Assembly: GCA_023954635.1 (NCBI GenBank)
Contig: JAGSHI010000002.1
Location: 31,360 to 95,359, forward strand
From: Bacteriovoracaceae bacterium
Lineage (GTDB): Bacteria > Bdellovibrionota > Bacteriovoracia > Bacteriovoracales > Bacteriovoracaceae
Direction of reading: 5' to 3'
DNA length: 64,000 nt
In this document: positions 45,554-55,368 of the stretch, piece by piece
Layout of the letters: each line of letters starts with the position of its first letter
Position numbering within the stretch: position 1 is the stretch's first letter
Notes under the pieces: generated by a model
Databases searched by the model: none
The model's input: only the letters and a program-made list of their open reading frames with translations
What the model was told of the DNA's origin: nothing
Position numbers and translations under genes: made by a program

Positions 45554-48355
45554 TTAGGAGGCCTTTTTACCGATTTTTCTTTCGGCCTCATCAAGTTTTA
45601 ACTTGGTGGCATTAAGCTCAGACTTAAGCTGAACATTACTCTTTTTGGCATTGTTAAGATCAGCCTGGGCCTTCTTAGTGGCCTCCTCAGCCTTTCCTTT
45701 AAGGGTTTCAAGCTGCTTGATCTTGAGTTGAAACTTCTGATCATTGCCACCAGCTGCCTCAGCTCTCCCAGGACCTTTTTTCTTTTTGCCTTGGCCGCCA
45801 CCTTGCGTAGCATTAACTTGGGCCTGCATAAATTTTATTTTCTGTTCGTAAGATTTAATCTTTAGAGATGCTGCTTTCAGCTTTTCAGTGAATTGAACTT
45901 CTCTATTTTGTAGTTCTTTAACTTTGGCCGCATCACCAGAGCTTGCACCTCCTGCCGCCTTGGCCTCTTTTTGCTCTGATTCTCTATGACTGGCTTCAAT
46001 TTTTAACAAGCGAACATCTTCCTCAAGCATACTGGAAGATTGTTGACTCTTCTTAAGTAGTCTATTTACACGCTCTTTCTCTTCTTTAAGTTTATTAATT
46101 GTGGAAGTCGCTTTTTGATTATCTTGTCTAAGTTTAAGCATGTCTGCTTCAGCTTTTTGAGTAGCGGCTTTTGTTTTCGCTTCCATATTTTCATTCAATT
46201 GAGAGAGACGATTTGTCATCATCTCCAATTGAGTTTTAAGATTTTTATTTTCTTCATCAAGCTCAATTGCATTTAAGCTCTCACCTTCACTGGCCTCTCC
46301 ACCAGCATTAGAACCTTGAGCCGCTGGCCCCCCAAACACTGGTTTATTTTTAAGCTTTTCAATTTCTTTATCTTTGGTTTCAATAATTTTTTCATTACTT
46401 TGACGAATCTTTTGAATCGTACTGTCTCGTTGCTTTGTTTCTCTTGTTTGTTGTTCAAGTGCATTTTTAAGGAACAAGACCTTCTTGTTCAATTGCTCTT
46501 CTATGTTATCAGAGTCACTCGAAATATTTTCGAGGCTAGAGTCAACCTCTTGCATCTTCTCTTCAACCGCAGCAGATGTCGTTTCATCATTACTACCGGA
46601 CTCCATTTCATTAGATTTTCTAATTTTATCGATCGTACTATCTCTATTTTTAATTTCAGCTAAAGCATTATTTAATTGTTTTTTTAAATCAGTTACTTCA
46701 TGATCTGAATTTGAGTTGTCTGAAGTTCCTTCTGCACCATTTAAGTTTTTTTCTTTTGCGGCCATACTCGCAATTTGACCTTTCATAATATCGATAAGTT
46801 TTTTCATTCGAGTGGCACGTTCATTCGCTGAAGAAACTTGATTTTGAAGGGTCTGAACTTCTCTTGAATGTTCAAGGGCCATCGTTTCTACATTTCCACC
46901 TGAGCTCTCAATCTTTTCACTTATCATTTGCTCAGTAACTTTGTCAGAAAGTTCATTAACCATAGGAGCACAATCGTCTTCAATAGCCTCTAGTTCACGA
47001 GTGACTAATTTTAAAACTTCCGCATTCAGCTCAGTTCTACCACCACCAGACTTCCGAATCTCCTCACTATTACTTTTTAGGTCCTCAACGATCTTTCCTT
47101 TTTTCACTTCCCAGATTTCTTCAGAAACCCCTTCGTCTTCCCCTTCACCTTTCTTCAAGTAAGTGTTTACTTCTTCAGCACTTAAATCTTCAATACTCTC
47201 AGAGAAAAGATCAACGTACTTTTCTCCTTCAAAGTTATCTAGAACTCTATCAATGCCAGCATCAATTTTATTCAACTCTTTCGGATCTTTAACTGCTCCT
47301 AATATATATTCTTTTTCATCATCAGATATATCACCCAGTTTTTCAGGATCCATATTATTAATCATGGCTTCGATATCTTCTTGAGTAACCTCTTCTACTT
47401 CTACTCCTTCAGATTTCTTAACTTTTTGAATAACCTCAACAACTCTTTTTATTTTCACTAAGTTTTTCTTGTTGTCCTCTGTTCCACCCATAAGACCCGT
47501 GGACTTCCCAGGAAGGTCATCAGACTCCATCTTTACAGTAGTCTTAACAACTTTCACTCTTGGCCTTGTAAGTAGTTCTTCTTTCCTTTCTTCAAAGCTT
47601 TGAATGTCTTTAATGGCAAGAGAAGTGAACCAACCTTCAATTGGAATTTTCTTACTCCATGCAGATGTGAAGATCACTTTTCCAGCAGACTTAAGATATG
47701 TGACACTTAAAAAATCAGTTTGAGATAAAGCATTTTTGAGTAGAGCAGAAAAAGGAGATTTTGCTTCTTCATCCCCAAGAGATTCCCAAAGGTAATCTTT
47801 AACAAAGTTTTGAACATTCGCATGAACTTGAACCATCATATGTGTATCATTAGTTCCATACTCAATATCAACTGGTATAAAAGCAATATCACCTTTATTT
47901 AAATAACTAAAATAAGTAAGGGCATTAGATAGATAGTTTCGAACTCTCACAAAATTAAAGCCAAGTTCAAAAGCATCTGTAGAGATGATGTCAGAATAAT
48001 ATCCAACACTCATATGATCAACCATCTTAACATTTTCAGAATCGAGGATCTGCCCACCAGACATTCCTTCAACATTAATGAATCCACCTTCTTTTAAAAC
48101 GTTTCTTACCATCTGTGAAAATAGAGGATCTTTTAAAGCATGAGGACAAACTACGGCCTCACCTTTCTTTTGAAAGAACTCTGTTATAGATGGAGGTTGA
48201 TCTAAAGTTAAATGTGACTCTGAATCAGAAGGTCCTATAACAAGAACATCATCTTGTTCACCTTCATCTGAAAGTTCTAAACCTAGATCCACTAAGAGTT
48301 CTTCAAGATCTCCTGAGATTGAATCATAAATAGATTTATACTTCTTCTTTGTCAT
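45554..48355 (-). CDS. Large coiled-coil protein, unknown, partner of HD-GYP-like gene
   Basis: 933 residues. Residues 1-270 form a globular part (VLVIGPSDSES, AVVCPHALKDPLFS, FELGFNFVRVRNYLSNALTY, DIAFIPVDIEYG) of no recognised family. About 300-480 is acidic. From about 500 to the end it is a long coiled coil with repeated units KNRDSTIDKIRKSNE and KQRDSTIQKIRQSNE, plus a looser third copy (KATSTINKLKEEKE), and Gly/Ala-rich breaks. No transmembrane segment or signal peptide. It abuts the upstream HD-GYP-like gene (shared base 48355), so both are probably one unit. Confidence 0.65.
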   Translation of the reverse strand: MTKKKYKSIYDSISGDLEELLVDLGLELSDEGEQDDVLVIGPSDSESHLTLDQPPSITEFFQKKGEAVVCPHALKDPLFSQMVRNVLKEGGFINVEGMSGGQILDSENVKMVDHMSVGYYSDIISTDAFELGFNFVRVRNYLSNALTYFSYLNKGDIAFIPVDIEYGTNDTHMMVQVHANVQNFVKDYLWESLGDEEAKSPFSALLKNALSQTDFLSVTYLKSAGKVIFTSAWSKKIPIEGWFTSLAIKDIQSFEERKEELLTRPRVKVVKTTVKMESDDLPGKSTGLMGGTEDNKKNLVKIKRVVEVIQKVKKSEGVEVEEVTQEDIEAMINNMDPEKLGDISDDEKEYILGAVKDPKELNKIDAGIDRVLDNFEGEKYVDLFSESIEDLSAEEVNTYLKKGEGEDEGVSEEIWEVKKGKIVEDLKSNSEEIRKSGGGRTELNAEVLKLVTRELEAIEDDCAPMVNELSDKVTEQMISEKIESSGGNVETMALEHSREVQTLQNQVSSANERATRMKKLIDIMKGQIASMAAKEKNLNGAEGTSDNSNSDHEVTDLKKQLNNALAEIKNRDSTIDKIRKSNEMESGSNDETTSAAVEEKMQEVDSSLENISSDSDNIEEQLNKKVLFLKNALEQQTRETKQRDSTIQKIRQSNEKIIETKDKEIEKLKNKPVFGGPAAQGSNAGGEASEGESLNAIELDEENKNLKTQLEMMTNRLSQLNENMEAKTKAATQKAEADMLKLRQDNQKATSTINKLKEEKERVNRLLKKSQQSSSMLEEDVRLLKIEASHRESEQKEAKAAGGASSGDAAKVKELQNREVQFTEKLKAASLKIKSYEQKIKFMQAQVNATQGGGQGKKKKGPGRAEAAGGNDQKFQLKIKQLETLKGKAEEATKKAQADLNNAKKSNVQLKSELNATKLKLDEAERKIGKKAS

Positions 48356-49416
48356 TAAGCCCCAATCAGGTCTAAGTCAGCTAGCTCTTTATCCAAATTT
48401 TTAAATATTCCTACAATCATCGATTCTAATCTCGGTGAAAGTGTTCCTTCATTACAAACTTCATTATTCATTCTTCCATTTAGATAGACATGTGTGTTTT
48501 CATTATCGAAATCGACTTCTTCAGATCCATAATTATGAGAAACAAAAATGACTAGTGTTTCGAGATCTGACAATTCACTCCAATTCAAAGAGTGAGGGAA
48601 GCCCTTTCCATCAATTCTCTCATGGTGTCTAGAGATTACTGGCGCGAGATTCTTCATACTAAAGAATGACTCTTCAAGATCTTCTCTTCCCTTGAATGCT
48701 TGCTCTGCATGTGCCTTAAATAGGCTTTTCTCGTTAGCTGTCGCAGAACTATTATTGATAAAACTTAAACTATTTCCTTTATCTTCCCATTCAGTTGAGA
48801 TCGCCGAAACAGTATTAAAAGTTAATGAGTCTAAAAGTGAAGCATCATAGAAGAAAGGTAGGTGATATATGTCCTTCAGGCTTTTGAAGTCTGAGTAACC
48901 TAAAGCAATAGCAAAGCAAACCATCAGTGAGCCTTGCAAAGAGTAAACTCTAAAAAGATCAATACTTTTAGTTGTCCATGCCTCTTCTAAATCTTTCGGA
49001 AGATTATAAAAATTCCTATGGCAAGATTCCATTAGATCTAACAACGATCCTTCAAGTTTTCCTTCCCAGTAAACTTTTTTGAACCAATTTAAAAAATTAA
49101 CTCTAGCTTTTGCTCTGTCTGTATAACCTTTTGCTTCTTTAATCTCTGTTATAAATTTTGAAAAGCGATCTAAGTTCCAAGAATACATTTTGAATTCACA
49201 CGGAATCGTATCTGTAAGTTTTTTGAACTTTTCCAAATACGTGTGATCAACAACGTCTCCAGCTGAGCAAATATTTAATCTACCTTTCCAGGTTATTTTT
49301 CCCGGAGAAAAATAATAATTATTCAGTTCATCAAAACTGATTTCATTTGAAACTTCGCCAGAATCAAAAGATTCTTCTGATAAAAAACTTGAATTGCTCG
49401 CACTATTTTTTTCCAT
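48355..49416 (-). CDS. Degenerate HD-GYP domain protein
   Basis: 353 residues. HHERIDGKGFP at 264-274 matches the second half of HD-GYP c-di-GMP phosphodiesterases (HHERxDGxGYP), but the metal-binding HD is replaced: the corresponding position reads FYDASLL (189-195). A catalytic phosphodiesterase is therefore unlikely; a ligand-binding or scaffold role is more likely. The N-terminal 130 residues are of no known family. Its stop codon overlaps the start of the coiled-coil gene. Confidence 0.7.
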   Translation of the reverse strand: MEKNSASNSSFLSEESFDSGEVSNEISFDELNNYYFSPGKITWKGRLNICSAGDVVDHTYLEKFKKLTDTIPCEFKMYSWNLDRFSKFITEIKEAKGYTDRAKARVNFLNWFKKVYWEGKLEGSLLDLMESCHRNFYNLPKDLEEAWTTKSIDLFRVYSLQGSLMVCFAIALGYSDFKSLKDIYHLPFFYDASLLDSLTFNTVSAISTEWEDKGNSLSFINNSSATANEKSLFKAHAEQAFKGREDLEESFFSMKNLAPVISRHHERIDGKGFPHSLNWSELSDLETLVIFVSHNYGSEEVDFDNENTHVYLNGRMNNEVCNEGTLSPRLESMIVGIFKNLDKELADLDLIGA

Positions 49417-49514
49417 TTCACTCCTTAAAAGTTCAACGGGAGATACCCCTTACTTATCGGGTAAAATATTAAAGTTATTAAATTTTGAGAGCTTGCTTGA
49501 GGATTTGACTCAAT

Positions 49515-49545
49515 TAAAAAAGGCCTCAAAGTTGAGGCCTTTTAT
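49515..49545 (-). terminator. Terminator of the opp operon
   Basis: The perfect stem AAAAGGCCTCA (49518-49528) / TGAGGCCTTTT (49533-49543) with a four-base loop; on the minus strand a T-run follows it. It lies 24 bases downstream of the oppF stop. Confidence 0.85.
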
Positions 49546-49568
49546 CTTAAGAAAATGTAAAGAAAGTT

Positions 49569-50546
49569 TTAAAGTTGAATCGGATTATGACATTTATATT
49601 CATGTGTTTCCGATTGGTTAGTAATGCTTGGGTAAGTTTGCTTACACTCATCATTAGCTTGCCAACATCTTGGGTGAAAATGACAACCCGTTGGAGGGTT
49701 CATCGGAGAAGGAATATCCCCTTCAAGTAATATTCTGTCATGTTTAATATTTGGATTTGGCTGAGGAATGGCCGAGAATAATGCTTTAGTATAAGGGTGT
49801 CTTGATCCCCCATAAAGCTCATGAGACTCAGCAACTTCAACCATATTTCCAAGATACATAACAGCAACACGAGATGAAATATACTCAACAACTTTTAAAT
49901 CGTGTGCAATAAAAAGATAAGTAAGTCCTAAATCTTTTTGAAGATCCATAAGTAAGTTCACAACCTGGGCCTGAACAGAAACATCAAGTGCAGAAACTGG
50001 CTCATCGCAAACAATAAACTCAGGCTCAACAGCAAGAGCTCTTGCAATACAAACTCTTTGTCTTTGACCACCAGAAAATTCGTGCGGATACTTATTCAAA
50101 GCATCTTTTGGAAGCTGGACTTGATCAAGAAGTTCATAAAGTCTCTTCTTTCTAACTTCTTTACCTATATTTAATTTATGAATTTCCATAGGCTCAGAAA
50201 GAATTGCACCAACAGTCATTCTTGGATTAAGAGAGGCGTAAGGATCCTGAAAAATAATCTGCATTTTTCTTCGGACTTGTCTCAGTCTATCAGACTCGAA
50301 TTTTACAATATCTTCACCATTAAAAAAGATCTCACCTGAAGTTGGTTCAATCAATCTTAATATTGATCTTCCCAGAGTTGTCTTTCCACAACCTGACTCA
50401 CCTACTAGCCCAAGGGTTTCACCTTTTTTAATTTTAAATGAAACATTGTTAACGGCCTTAACAGCGGCAACTTCTTTTCCAAAAAGCCCGCCTTTAATTG
50501 GGAATCTTTTTGTAAGGTTTTTAACTTCTAATAAATAATCGCTCAT
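49569..50546 (-). CDS. oppF: Oligopeptide ABC transporter ATP-binding protein OppF
   Basis: 325 residues: Walker A GESGCGKTT, LSGGQ-type signature FSGGQRQRVCIARAL, Walker B EFIVCDEPVSALD, and the C-terminal oligopeptide/dipeptide extension GCHFHPRC. It hydrolyses ATP with OppD to drive peptide import. Last gene of the operon; an intrinsic terminator follows. Confidence 0.93.
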   Translation of the reverse strand: MSDYLLEVKNLTKRFPIKGGLFGKEVAAVKAVNNVSFKIKKGETLGLVGESGCGKTTLGRSILRLIEPTSGEIFFNGEDIVKFESDRLRQVRRKMQIIFQDPYASLNPRMTVGAILSEPMEIHKLNIGKEVRKKRLYELLDQVQLPKDALNKYPHEFSGGQRQRVCIARALAVEPEFIVCDEPVSALDVSVQAQVVNLLMDLQKDLGLTYLFIAHDLKVVEYISSRVAVMYLGNMVEVAESHELYGGSRHPYTKALFSAIPQPNPNIKHDRILLEGDIPSPMNPPTGCHFHPRCWQANDECKQTYPSITNQSETHEYKCHNPIQL

Positions 50547-50563
50547 AATTCAAAAAACCTTTT

Positions 50564-51550
50564 TTACTTGAGTGGGTTGAAACAACTGACTTCATGTTCA
50601 GTAGCTATTGGAGTCAAAGATGGTTCTTTCGTTTTACATTCATCAGTTGCAAACTCACATCTGTCCTGAAAGTTACAACCTTGAGGTAAATCAAAAAGAG
50701 AAGGAACCATCCCTTCAATTGTTGCAAGTTTTTCGCGTTTCTCACCAGTAGTGGAATCAAAACTTGGAATAGATTCAATTAGACCCTTTGTATAAGGATG
50801 TTGAGGATGATTAAAGAGTGTCTTAACATCGGCATGTTCAACAATCTGACCGCAATACATAACGGCAACATCATCACAAGTTTCAGCAACAACACCAAGG
50901 TCGTGAGTAATCATAATGATTCCCATTCCCAATTCTTTTTGTAGTTTGTTCATAAGCTCAAGGATTTGAGCTTGAATCGTAACATCAAGAGCTGTTGTTG
51001 GCTCATCAGCAATAAGAACATCAGGTTCACAAGAAAGGGCCATGGCAATCATAACTCTTTGTCTCATACCACCCGACATTTGGTGGGGATATTCTCCAAC
51101 TCTTTGCTCAGGTGAAGGAATACCTACAAGCCTAAGCATATCAATGGCCTTTTCTCTCCTTTCTTTTGAAGACAAATGGCTTTGGTGAAGTTCTAAAACT
51201 TCTTCAATTTGATTTCCAACAGTAAAAACAGGGTTCAATGAAGTCATTGGCTCCTGAAAAATCATAGCGATTTTATTTCCTCTAATCCTTCTCATGTCTT
51301 CCATAGGAATATTCAAAAGGTTTTCACCTTTAAAAAGAATCTCTCCTGCAGAAATTCTCCCTGGAGGATTAGGAATGAGTCTCATTATAGATAAAGCTGA
51401 AACTGATTTTCCAGAGCCTGACTCTCCAACGATACCAACGGTTTTTCCCTTGATAACGTCAAAGTTAACTCCATTTACGGCAGTTGCAACACCTCTATCG
51501 GTATTAAACTCAACTTTTAGATTTTTAACTTCGAGAACTTTTTCACTCAT
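50564..51550 (-). CDS. oppD: Oligopeptide ABC transporter ATP-binding protein OppD
   Basis: 328 residues: Walker [10 protein letters not shown], signature [15 protein letters not shown], Walker [16 protein letters not shown] and the C-terminal cysteine motif GCNFQDRC, which in OppD/DppD proteins coordinates an iron-sulfur cluster or metal. The gap to oppF is 17 bases. Confidence 0.93.
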   Translation of the reverse strand: MSEKVLEVKNLKVEFNTDRGVATAVNGVNFDVIKGKTVGIVGESGSGKSVSALSIMRLIPNPPGRISAGEILFKGENLLNIPMEDMRRIRGNKIAMIFQEPMTSLNPVFTVGNQIEEVLELHQSHLSSKERREKAIDMLRLVGIPSPEQRVGEYPHQMSGGMRQRVMIAMALSCEPDVLIADEPTTALDVTIQAQILELMNKLQKELGMGIIMITHDLGVVAETCDDVAVMYCGQIVEHADVKTLFNHPQHPYTKGLIESIPSFDSTTGEKREKLATIEGMVPSLFDLPQGCNFQDRCEFATDECKTKEPSLTPIATEHEVSCFNPLK

Positions 51551-51579
51551 TTTATTTCCTAATTAGTAGCGGATAAATT

Positions 51580-52485
51580 TTACTTACCTTTAAGCTTCGG
51601 ATCAAGTGCATCACGAAGAGCATCACCGAGAATATTTAGTGATAATACAATAACAAACATTGCCAGAGTTGCAGCCGCTAATTGCCACCAAACCCCTCTT
51701 GCGAGTTCAAGTTTTGCATCATCAATCATTGTTCCCCATGACGGTCTTCCCTGAACCCCAAGCCCTAAATAAGAAAGAATCACTTCTGACTTAATCGCAA
51801 CCTGAAATTGAAGGGAGAAATTAATAATAACAATATGAAGAACGTTTGGAAGAATATGTTTGAACAGTTTTCTAAAGTCATTTCCACCAATGGCCGTCGC
51901 AGCATGGACATATTCTCTATCTTTATGTCGCATAACTTCACCACGAATAAGTCTACAAAGACTCACCCAACTGGTGAAACCAAGGGCCAGATAGACTGCA
52001 AGGAGTCCCTTTCCAAGGATAAAGGTTATAGCAACAAGAAGCATAATACTTGGAATTGATGAGAAGGTTGTATAAAACCAAACAATAACTTCATCAACTT
52101 TCCCACCGTAGAACCCAGCAATCGCTCCGAGAAGTACTCCAATAAACCCTGAGATTAAGGCCGTGAAAAGACCTATAGACATTGCAACCTGAGTTCCCTT
52201 CAAGGTTTTTGCCATAACACTTCTTCCGAAAATGTCAGTTCCAAACCAGTGTTCAGCTGAAGGGGCAGTATAACTTCCACCAACTTCTTTCGCCCAGTCA
52301 CCTGCGACAAGATCAAATGTTGTAAGAAGAGCAATTGCCGAATAAGAAAGAAAAATAAGAATTGAGACAACTGCCATCTTATCTTTCATTATCGTTTCGA
52401 AAGCATGTCTCCAGAGTGATTTTGATTTTTCTTCTCTAGGCTTATTAATATTTGTCGTTACCGCTTGGGCATTTTCCATTTTCAT
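51580..52485 (-). CDS. oppC: Oligopeptide ABC transporter permease OppC
   Basis: 301 residues with about six transmembrane helices. The N-terminal OppC extension (SLWRHAFETIMKDK) and the cytoplasmic EAA-like loop (REYVHAATAIGGNDFRKLFKHILPN) are present. It pairs with OppB. A second ATG two codons in is possible. Confidence 0.92.
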   Translation of the reverse strand: MKMENAQAVTTNINKPREEKSKSLWRHAFETIMKDKMAVVSILIFLSYSAIALLTTFDLVAGDWAKEVGGSYTAPSAEHWFGTDIFGRSVMAKTLKGTQVAMSIGLFTALISGFIGVLLGAIAGFYGGKVDEVIVWFYTTFSSIPSIMLLVAITFILGKGLLAVYLALGFTSWVSLCRLIRGEVMRHKDREYVHAATAIGGNDFRKLFKHILPNVLHIVIINFSLQFQVAIKSEVILSYLGLGVQGRPSWGTMIDDAKLELARGVWWQLAAATLAMFVIVLSLNILGDALRDALDPKLKGK

Positions 52486-52493
52486 TCCTTAAA

Positions 52494-53435
52494 TTATTTC
52501 AATCTCACTCTAGGATCCACAACAGTATAAAGAACATCTGTAAGGACACTGAAGAGAATGTAAGCAACAGCAGATAATATCGTCATAGCCCTAATTACAG
52601 GAAAATCAGATGAGTTAATCGCATTTAGTGTAATCCCACCAAGCCCTGGAATACCGAAAAAAGACTCGATAAGTAGAGCTCCCAAAATAAGAAATGGGAT
52701 CTGGATAACCACATAAGTTACGATAGGTATCATTGCATTTTTCAAAACGTGCTTAAAAAGAATAACCTTTTCATTAAGACCTTTTGAGCGAGCCGTTCTC
52801 ACATAGTCTTGGTAAACCTCATCAAGCATCACTGTTCGATAGAAACGCAGATCTGGTCCAATAGAAAGTATCACCCATATAAGAACTGGTAGCTGTATAT
52901 AAGGAATAAAGTTCGGGAAGCCGGAGTCATAGCCGGAAATCTCAAACCAATCCATATAGTAAGCAAAAAACCATTGCCCGAATAAAATGTAAGCAAGAGA
53001 AGAAATACTCATCAAGCCAACACAGAAGATCACTGACGATTTATCAAAGAAGCTTCCTCTATAGAACGAAACAAGCAGACTTAAGCTAACCGACAATATT
53101 GTCGTAATAACAAAACCTGGAATCGTAAGAGTTAATGAAGGAAGAGCACCTTCACTAATCATTGTAGAGATTGTTTGCTTGGTGGACCAAGAACGACCAA
53201 AATCAAATGTGAAAGCTGACTTTACGAGATCAAAGTATTGGTAGAACCAAGGTCGATCCAATCCTAACTCGTGTCTAAGCTCTGCCATTTGTCTGGCCGT
53301 AGCGTGTTTACCAAGAAGCAGGTGAGTTGGATCACCTGCTACTACATTAAAAAGAACAAAAATAATCAAACAGACCCCTAGTAGTATTGGAACTACGTAT
53401 AGGAGTCGTCTGAGGACATATACCCAAATATTCAC
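52494..53435 (-). CDS. oppB: Oligopeptide ABC transporter permease OppB
   Basis: 313 residues with about six transmembrane helices. YVLRRLLYVVPILLGVCLIIF at the N-terminus and the EAA loop (YVRTARSKGLNEKVILFKH) are typical. It lies 11 bases after oppA and 8 bases before oppC. Confidence 0.92.
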   Translation of the reverse strand: MNIWVYVLRRLLYVVPILLGVCLIIFVLFNVVAGDPTHLLLGKHATARQMAELRHELGLDRPWFYQYFDLVKSAFTFDFGRSWSTKQTISTMISEGALPSLTLTIPGFVITTILSVSLSLLVSFYRGSFFDKSSVIFCVGLMSISSLAYILFGQWFFAYYMDWFEISGYDSGFPNFIPYIQLPVLIWVILSIGPDLRFYRTVMLDEVYQDYVRTARSKGLNEKVILFKHVLKNAMIPIVTYVVIQIPFLILGALLIESFFGIPGLGGITLNAINSSDFPVIRAMTILSAVAYILFSVLTDVLYTVVDPRVRLK

Positions 53436-53446
53436 TTAATACCCTC

Positions 53447-55204
53447 TTAGAGCTTCTTAGAAGCTTCCTTTTTGGCTGCCACATCAATATTCAAGTACTG
53501 AGCTTGTCCAGCATTGAAGTCTGCATTGATATAGTTTTTAACCCAGCTATGAAATAATACATAACTTTGTCTGTGCACGCCAAAAATCCAAGGAACTTTC
53601 TCTGCCACAATTCTGTTCATTTTTTCATAGAGAGCAGTTCTTTGTGGGCTGTCTTGAAGAACAGCAGCTGTCTTATAAAGCTGATTAAATTCTTCATTGT
53701 TGTATCCAGAACCATTGGCACCTGGAGATTTATTTGGACCGTAAAGAAGTTGTAAAAAGTTTTCAGCATCTGGGTAGTCAGCACCCCATGCGATTCCATA
53801 AAGCATTACAGTTCTGTTTTTGATCTTCTTTTGAAGCTCTGGCCATGGGTTTTGAACAACTTTAATTCTTACACCAATCTTAGACATCTGTTGCTTGAAG
53901 AATTCACCAATTTGTCTTGAAATTGTTGAAGATGGGCAGTCGTAAGTAATCTCAGGAAGCCCTTTACCTTCTGGGAAACCAGCTTCAGCTAATAGTTTCT
54001 TAGCTAGCTCAATGTTTTGACCAAAGAATGGGTTTTTATACCCTTCAATATGACCAGCAATCCCTGGAGGAACGACAGACTGAGCCGGAAGAGCTGTACC
54101 GTTATAAAATAACTTATTAGAGCTTACAGGATCAAAAGCAGCAGACATTGCTTGTCTAAGCTTCTCATTTGAAAACAATTTATTATCGTGATTAAAAGCT
54201 GTGTAAGTTACATCAAGTGATGGAGTTACAGTAAGGTTAATTCCCTTAGCTTTAAGATCATCAGTAATTCCTTTTCCAGGAATAACAGCAGAGTCAAAGT
54301 TATCTTTTGGAATACCAATGTAATCGATTCTACCTTTTTGAAAGTTAAGCCATCTTGGTTGAGATTCAACAAGAATGTTAACGATAATTTTATCAACGAG
54401 AGGAAGAGTTTTTCCTGCATCAGTTAACATATGCTTAAATTCTGGACTTGATTCAGATGGGAACACTTTCTTTCTGAAAGAAGGGTTCTTTGTGTATTCA
54501 ATTTTGTTTGTTTGCTTAAATTCAGAAAGAGTAAATGGACCAGTCCCAACAGGATGGTTGATAAACTCTTTTCCGTATTGCTCAACAACTTCTTTCGCTA
54601 CAGCAAATGTAAAAGGCATTGCTAAAGAATAAAGAAACTGTGGGAATGGCTTAGCAAGTTTAAATTGAAGAGTATATCTATCAACGGCCTTAAGACCTTC
54701 TACTTCTTCAGTGTAATCAACTTTAGGTTGATCAGCATACTTGTCTCTCCACTCATTAAGACCCTTGATCTTTCCATCAAGTAGCCACCAACCAAGAGCC
54801 TGAAGCTTAGGATCAGCTAGTCTTTTAATTGAGTAAACAAAATCTTCAGCAGTTAACTCACGACCCTTGCTGTCTGGAAAAGCTTTGTCGTCGTGGAATG
54901 TAACCCCTTGCTTGAGTTTGAAAGTGTAATTCAATCCATCTTCAGAAACTTTAGGCATAGACTCTGCCAAGTTTGGAACAAGCGTATAAGGTCTCTTGAG
55001 ATAGTGATACTCAAGAAGTCCTTCGTAAACTCTTGCGACTTCATTAGATGAATAAAGGTCATTGGCATAGATAGGATCCATACCTTTAATTTTTGCACTA
55101 ACAGCTAGGTTTAATACCTTATCGTTAGAGACTTCTTTTTTAGTACAGCTCGAAAGCCCAAGTACCAAGGCAATAGAAAGTAAGACTGAGATCATCTTTT
55201 TCAT
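53447..55204 (-). CDS. oppA: Oligopeptide ABC transporter substrate-binding lipoprotein OppA
   Basis: 585 residues from the ATG at 55204, preceded by AAAGGA; the longer frame to 55240 would bury the signal sequence. Lipoprotein signal LSIALVLGLSSC, lipidated at Cys20. The SBP_bac_5 fold is shown by RVYEGLLEYHY, GLNYTFKLKQGVTFHDDKAF, HPVGTGPFTLSEFK and NEKLRQAMSAAFDP. It captures peptides in the periplasm for the OppBCDF complex. Confidence 0.93.
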   Translation of the reverse strand: MKKMISVLLSIALVLGLSSCTKKEVSNDKVLNLAVSAKIKGMDPIYANDLYSSNEVARVYEGLLEYHYLKRPYTLVPNLAESMPKVSEDGLNYTFKLKQGVTFHDDKAFPDSKGRELTAEDFVYSIKRLADPKLQALGWWLLDGKIKGLNEWRDKYADQPKVDYTEEVEGLKAVDRYTLQFKLAKPFPQFLYSLAMPFTFAVAKEVVEQYGKEFINHPVGTGPFTLSEFKQTNKIEYTKNPSFRKKVFPSESSPEFKHMLTDAGKTLPLVDKIIVNILVESQPRWLNFQKGRIDYIGIPKDNFDSAVIPGKGITDDLKAKGINLTVTPSLDVTYTAFNHDNKLFSNEKLRQAMSAAFDPVSSNKLFYNGTALPAQSVVPPGIAGHIEGYKNPFFGQNIELAKKLLAEAGFPEGKGLPEITYDCPSSTISRQIGEFFKQQMSKIGVRIKVVQNPWPELQKKIKNRTVMLYGIAWGADYPDAENFLQLLYGPNKSPGANGSGYNNEEFNQLYKTAAVLQDSPQRTALYEKMNRIVAEKVPWIFGVHRQSYVLFHSWVKNYINADFNAGQAQYLNIDVAAKKEASKKL

Positions 55205-55279
55205 AAGAACAATCCTTTTAAGACCATCATTTGTGGCCATGTGATTAAAATGGTTAAAACCAGATATAAAGTAGGTTTA

Positions 55280-55315
55280 GCCGAAATTTATATATAAAAA
55301 ATCAGGATATATCCA
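55280..55315 (-). promoter_or_regulatory. Possible promoter of the opp operon
   Basis: On the minus strand TTGGAT is followed after 16 bases by TATATA within an AT-rich tract, about 80 bases before oppA. A GGATATATCC palindrome (55305-55314) overlaps the -35. Moderate to weak call. Confidence 0.4.
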
Positions 55316-55368
55316 ATACTTCTGCAATAATAGATACAACGCGGGGTACAAAAACAGATTTTCTTACA

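Noticed and set aside
53447..53470. GCTTC-TAA-GAAGC hairpin at the end of oppA as an intra-operon attenuator
   Set aside because: The stem is five bases with a three-base loop formed by ordinary Lys/Ala/Ser codons and has no T-run; likely chance.
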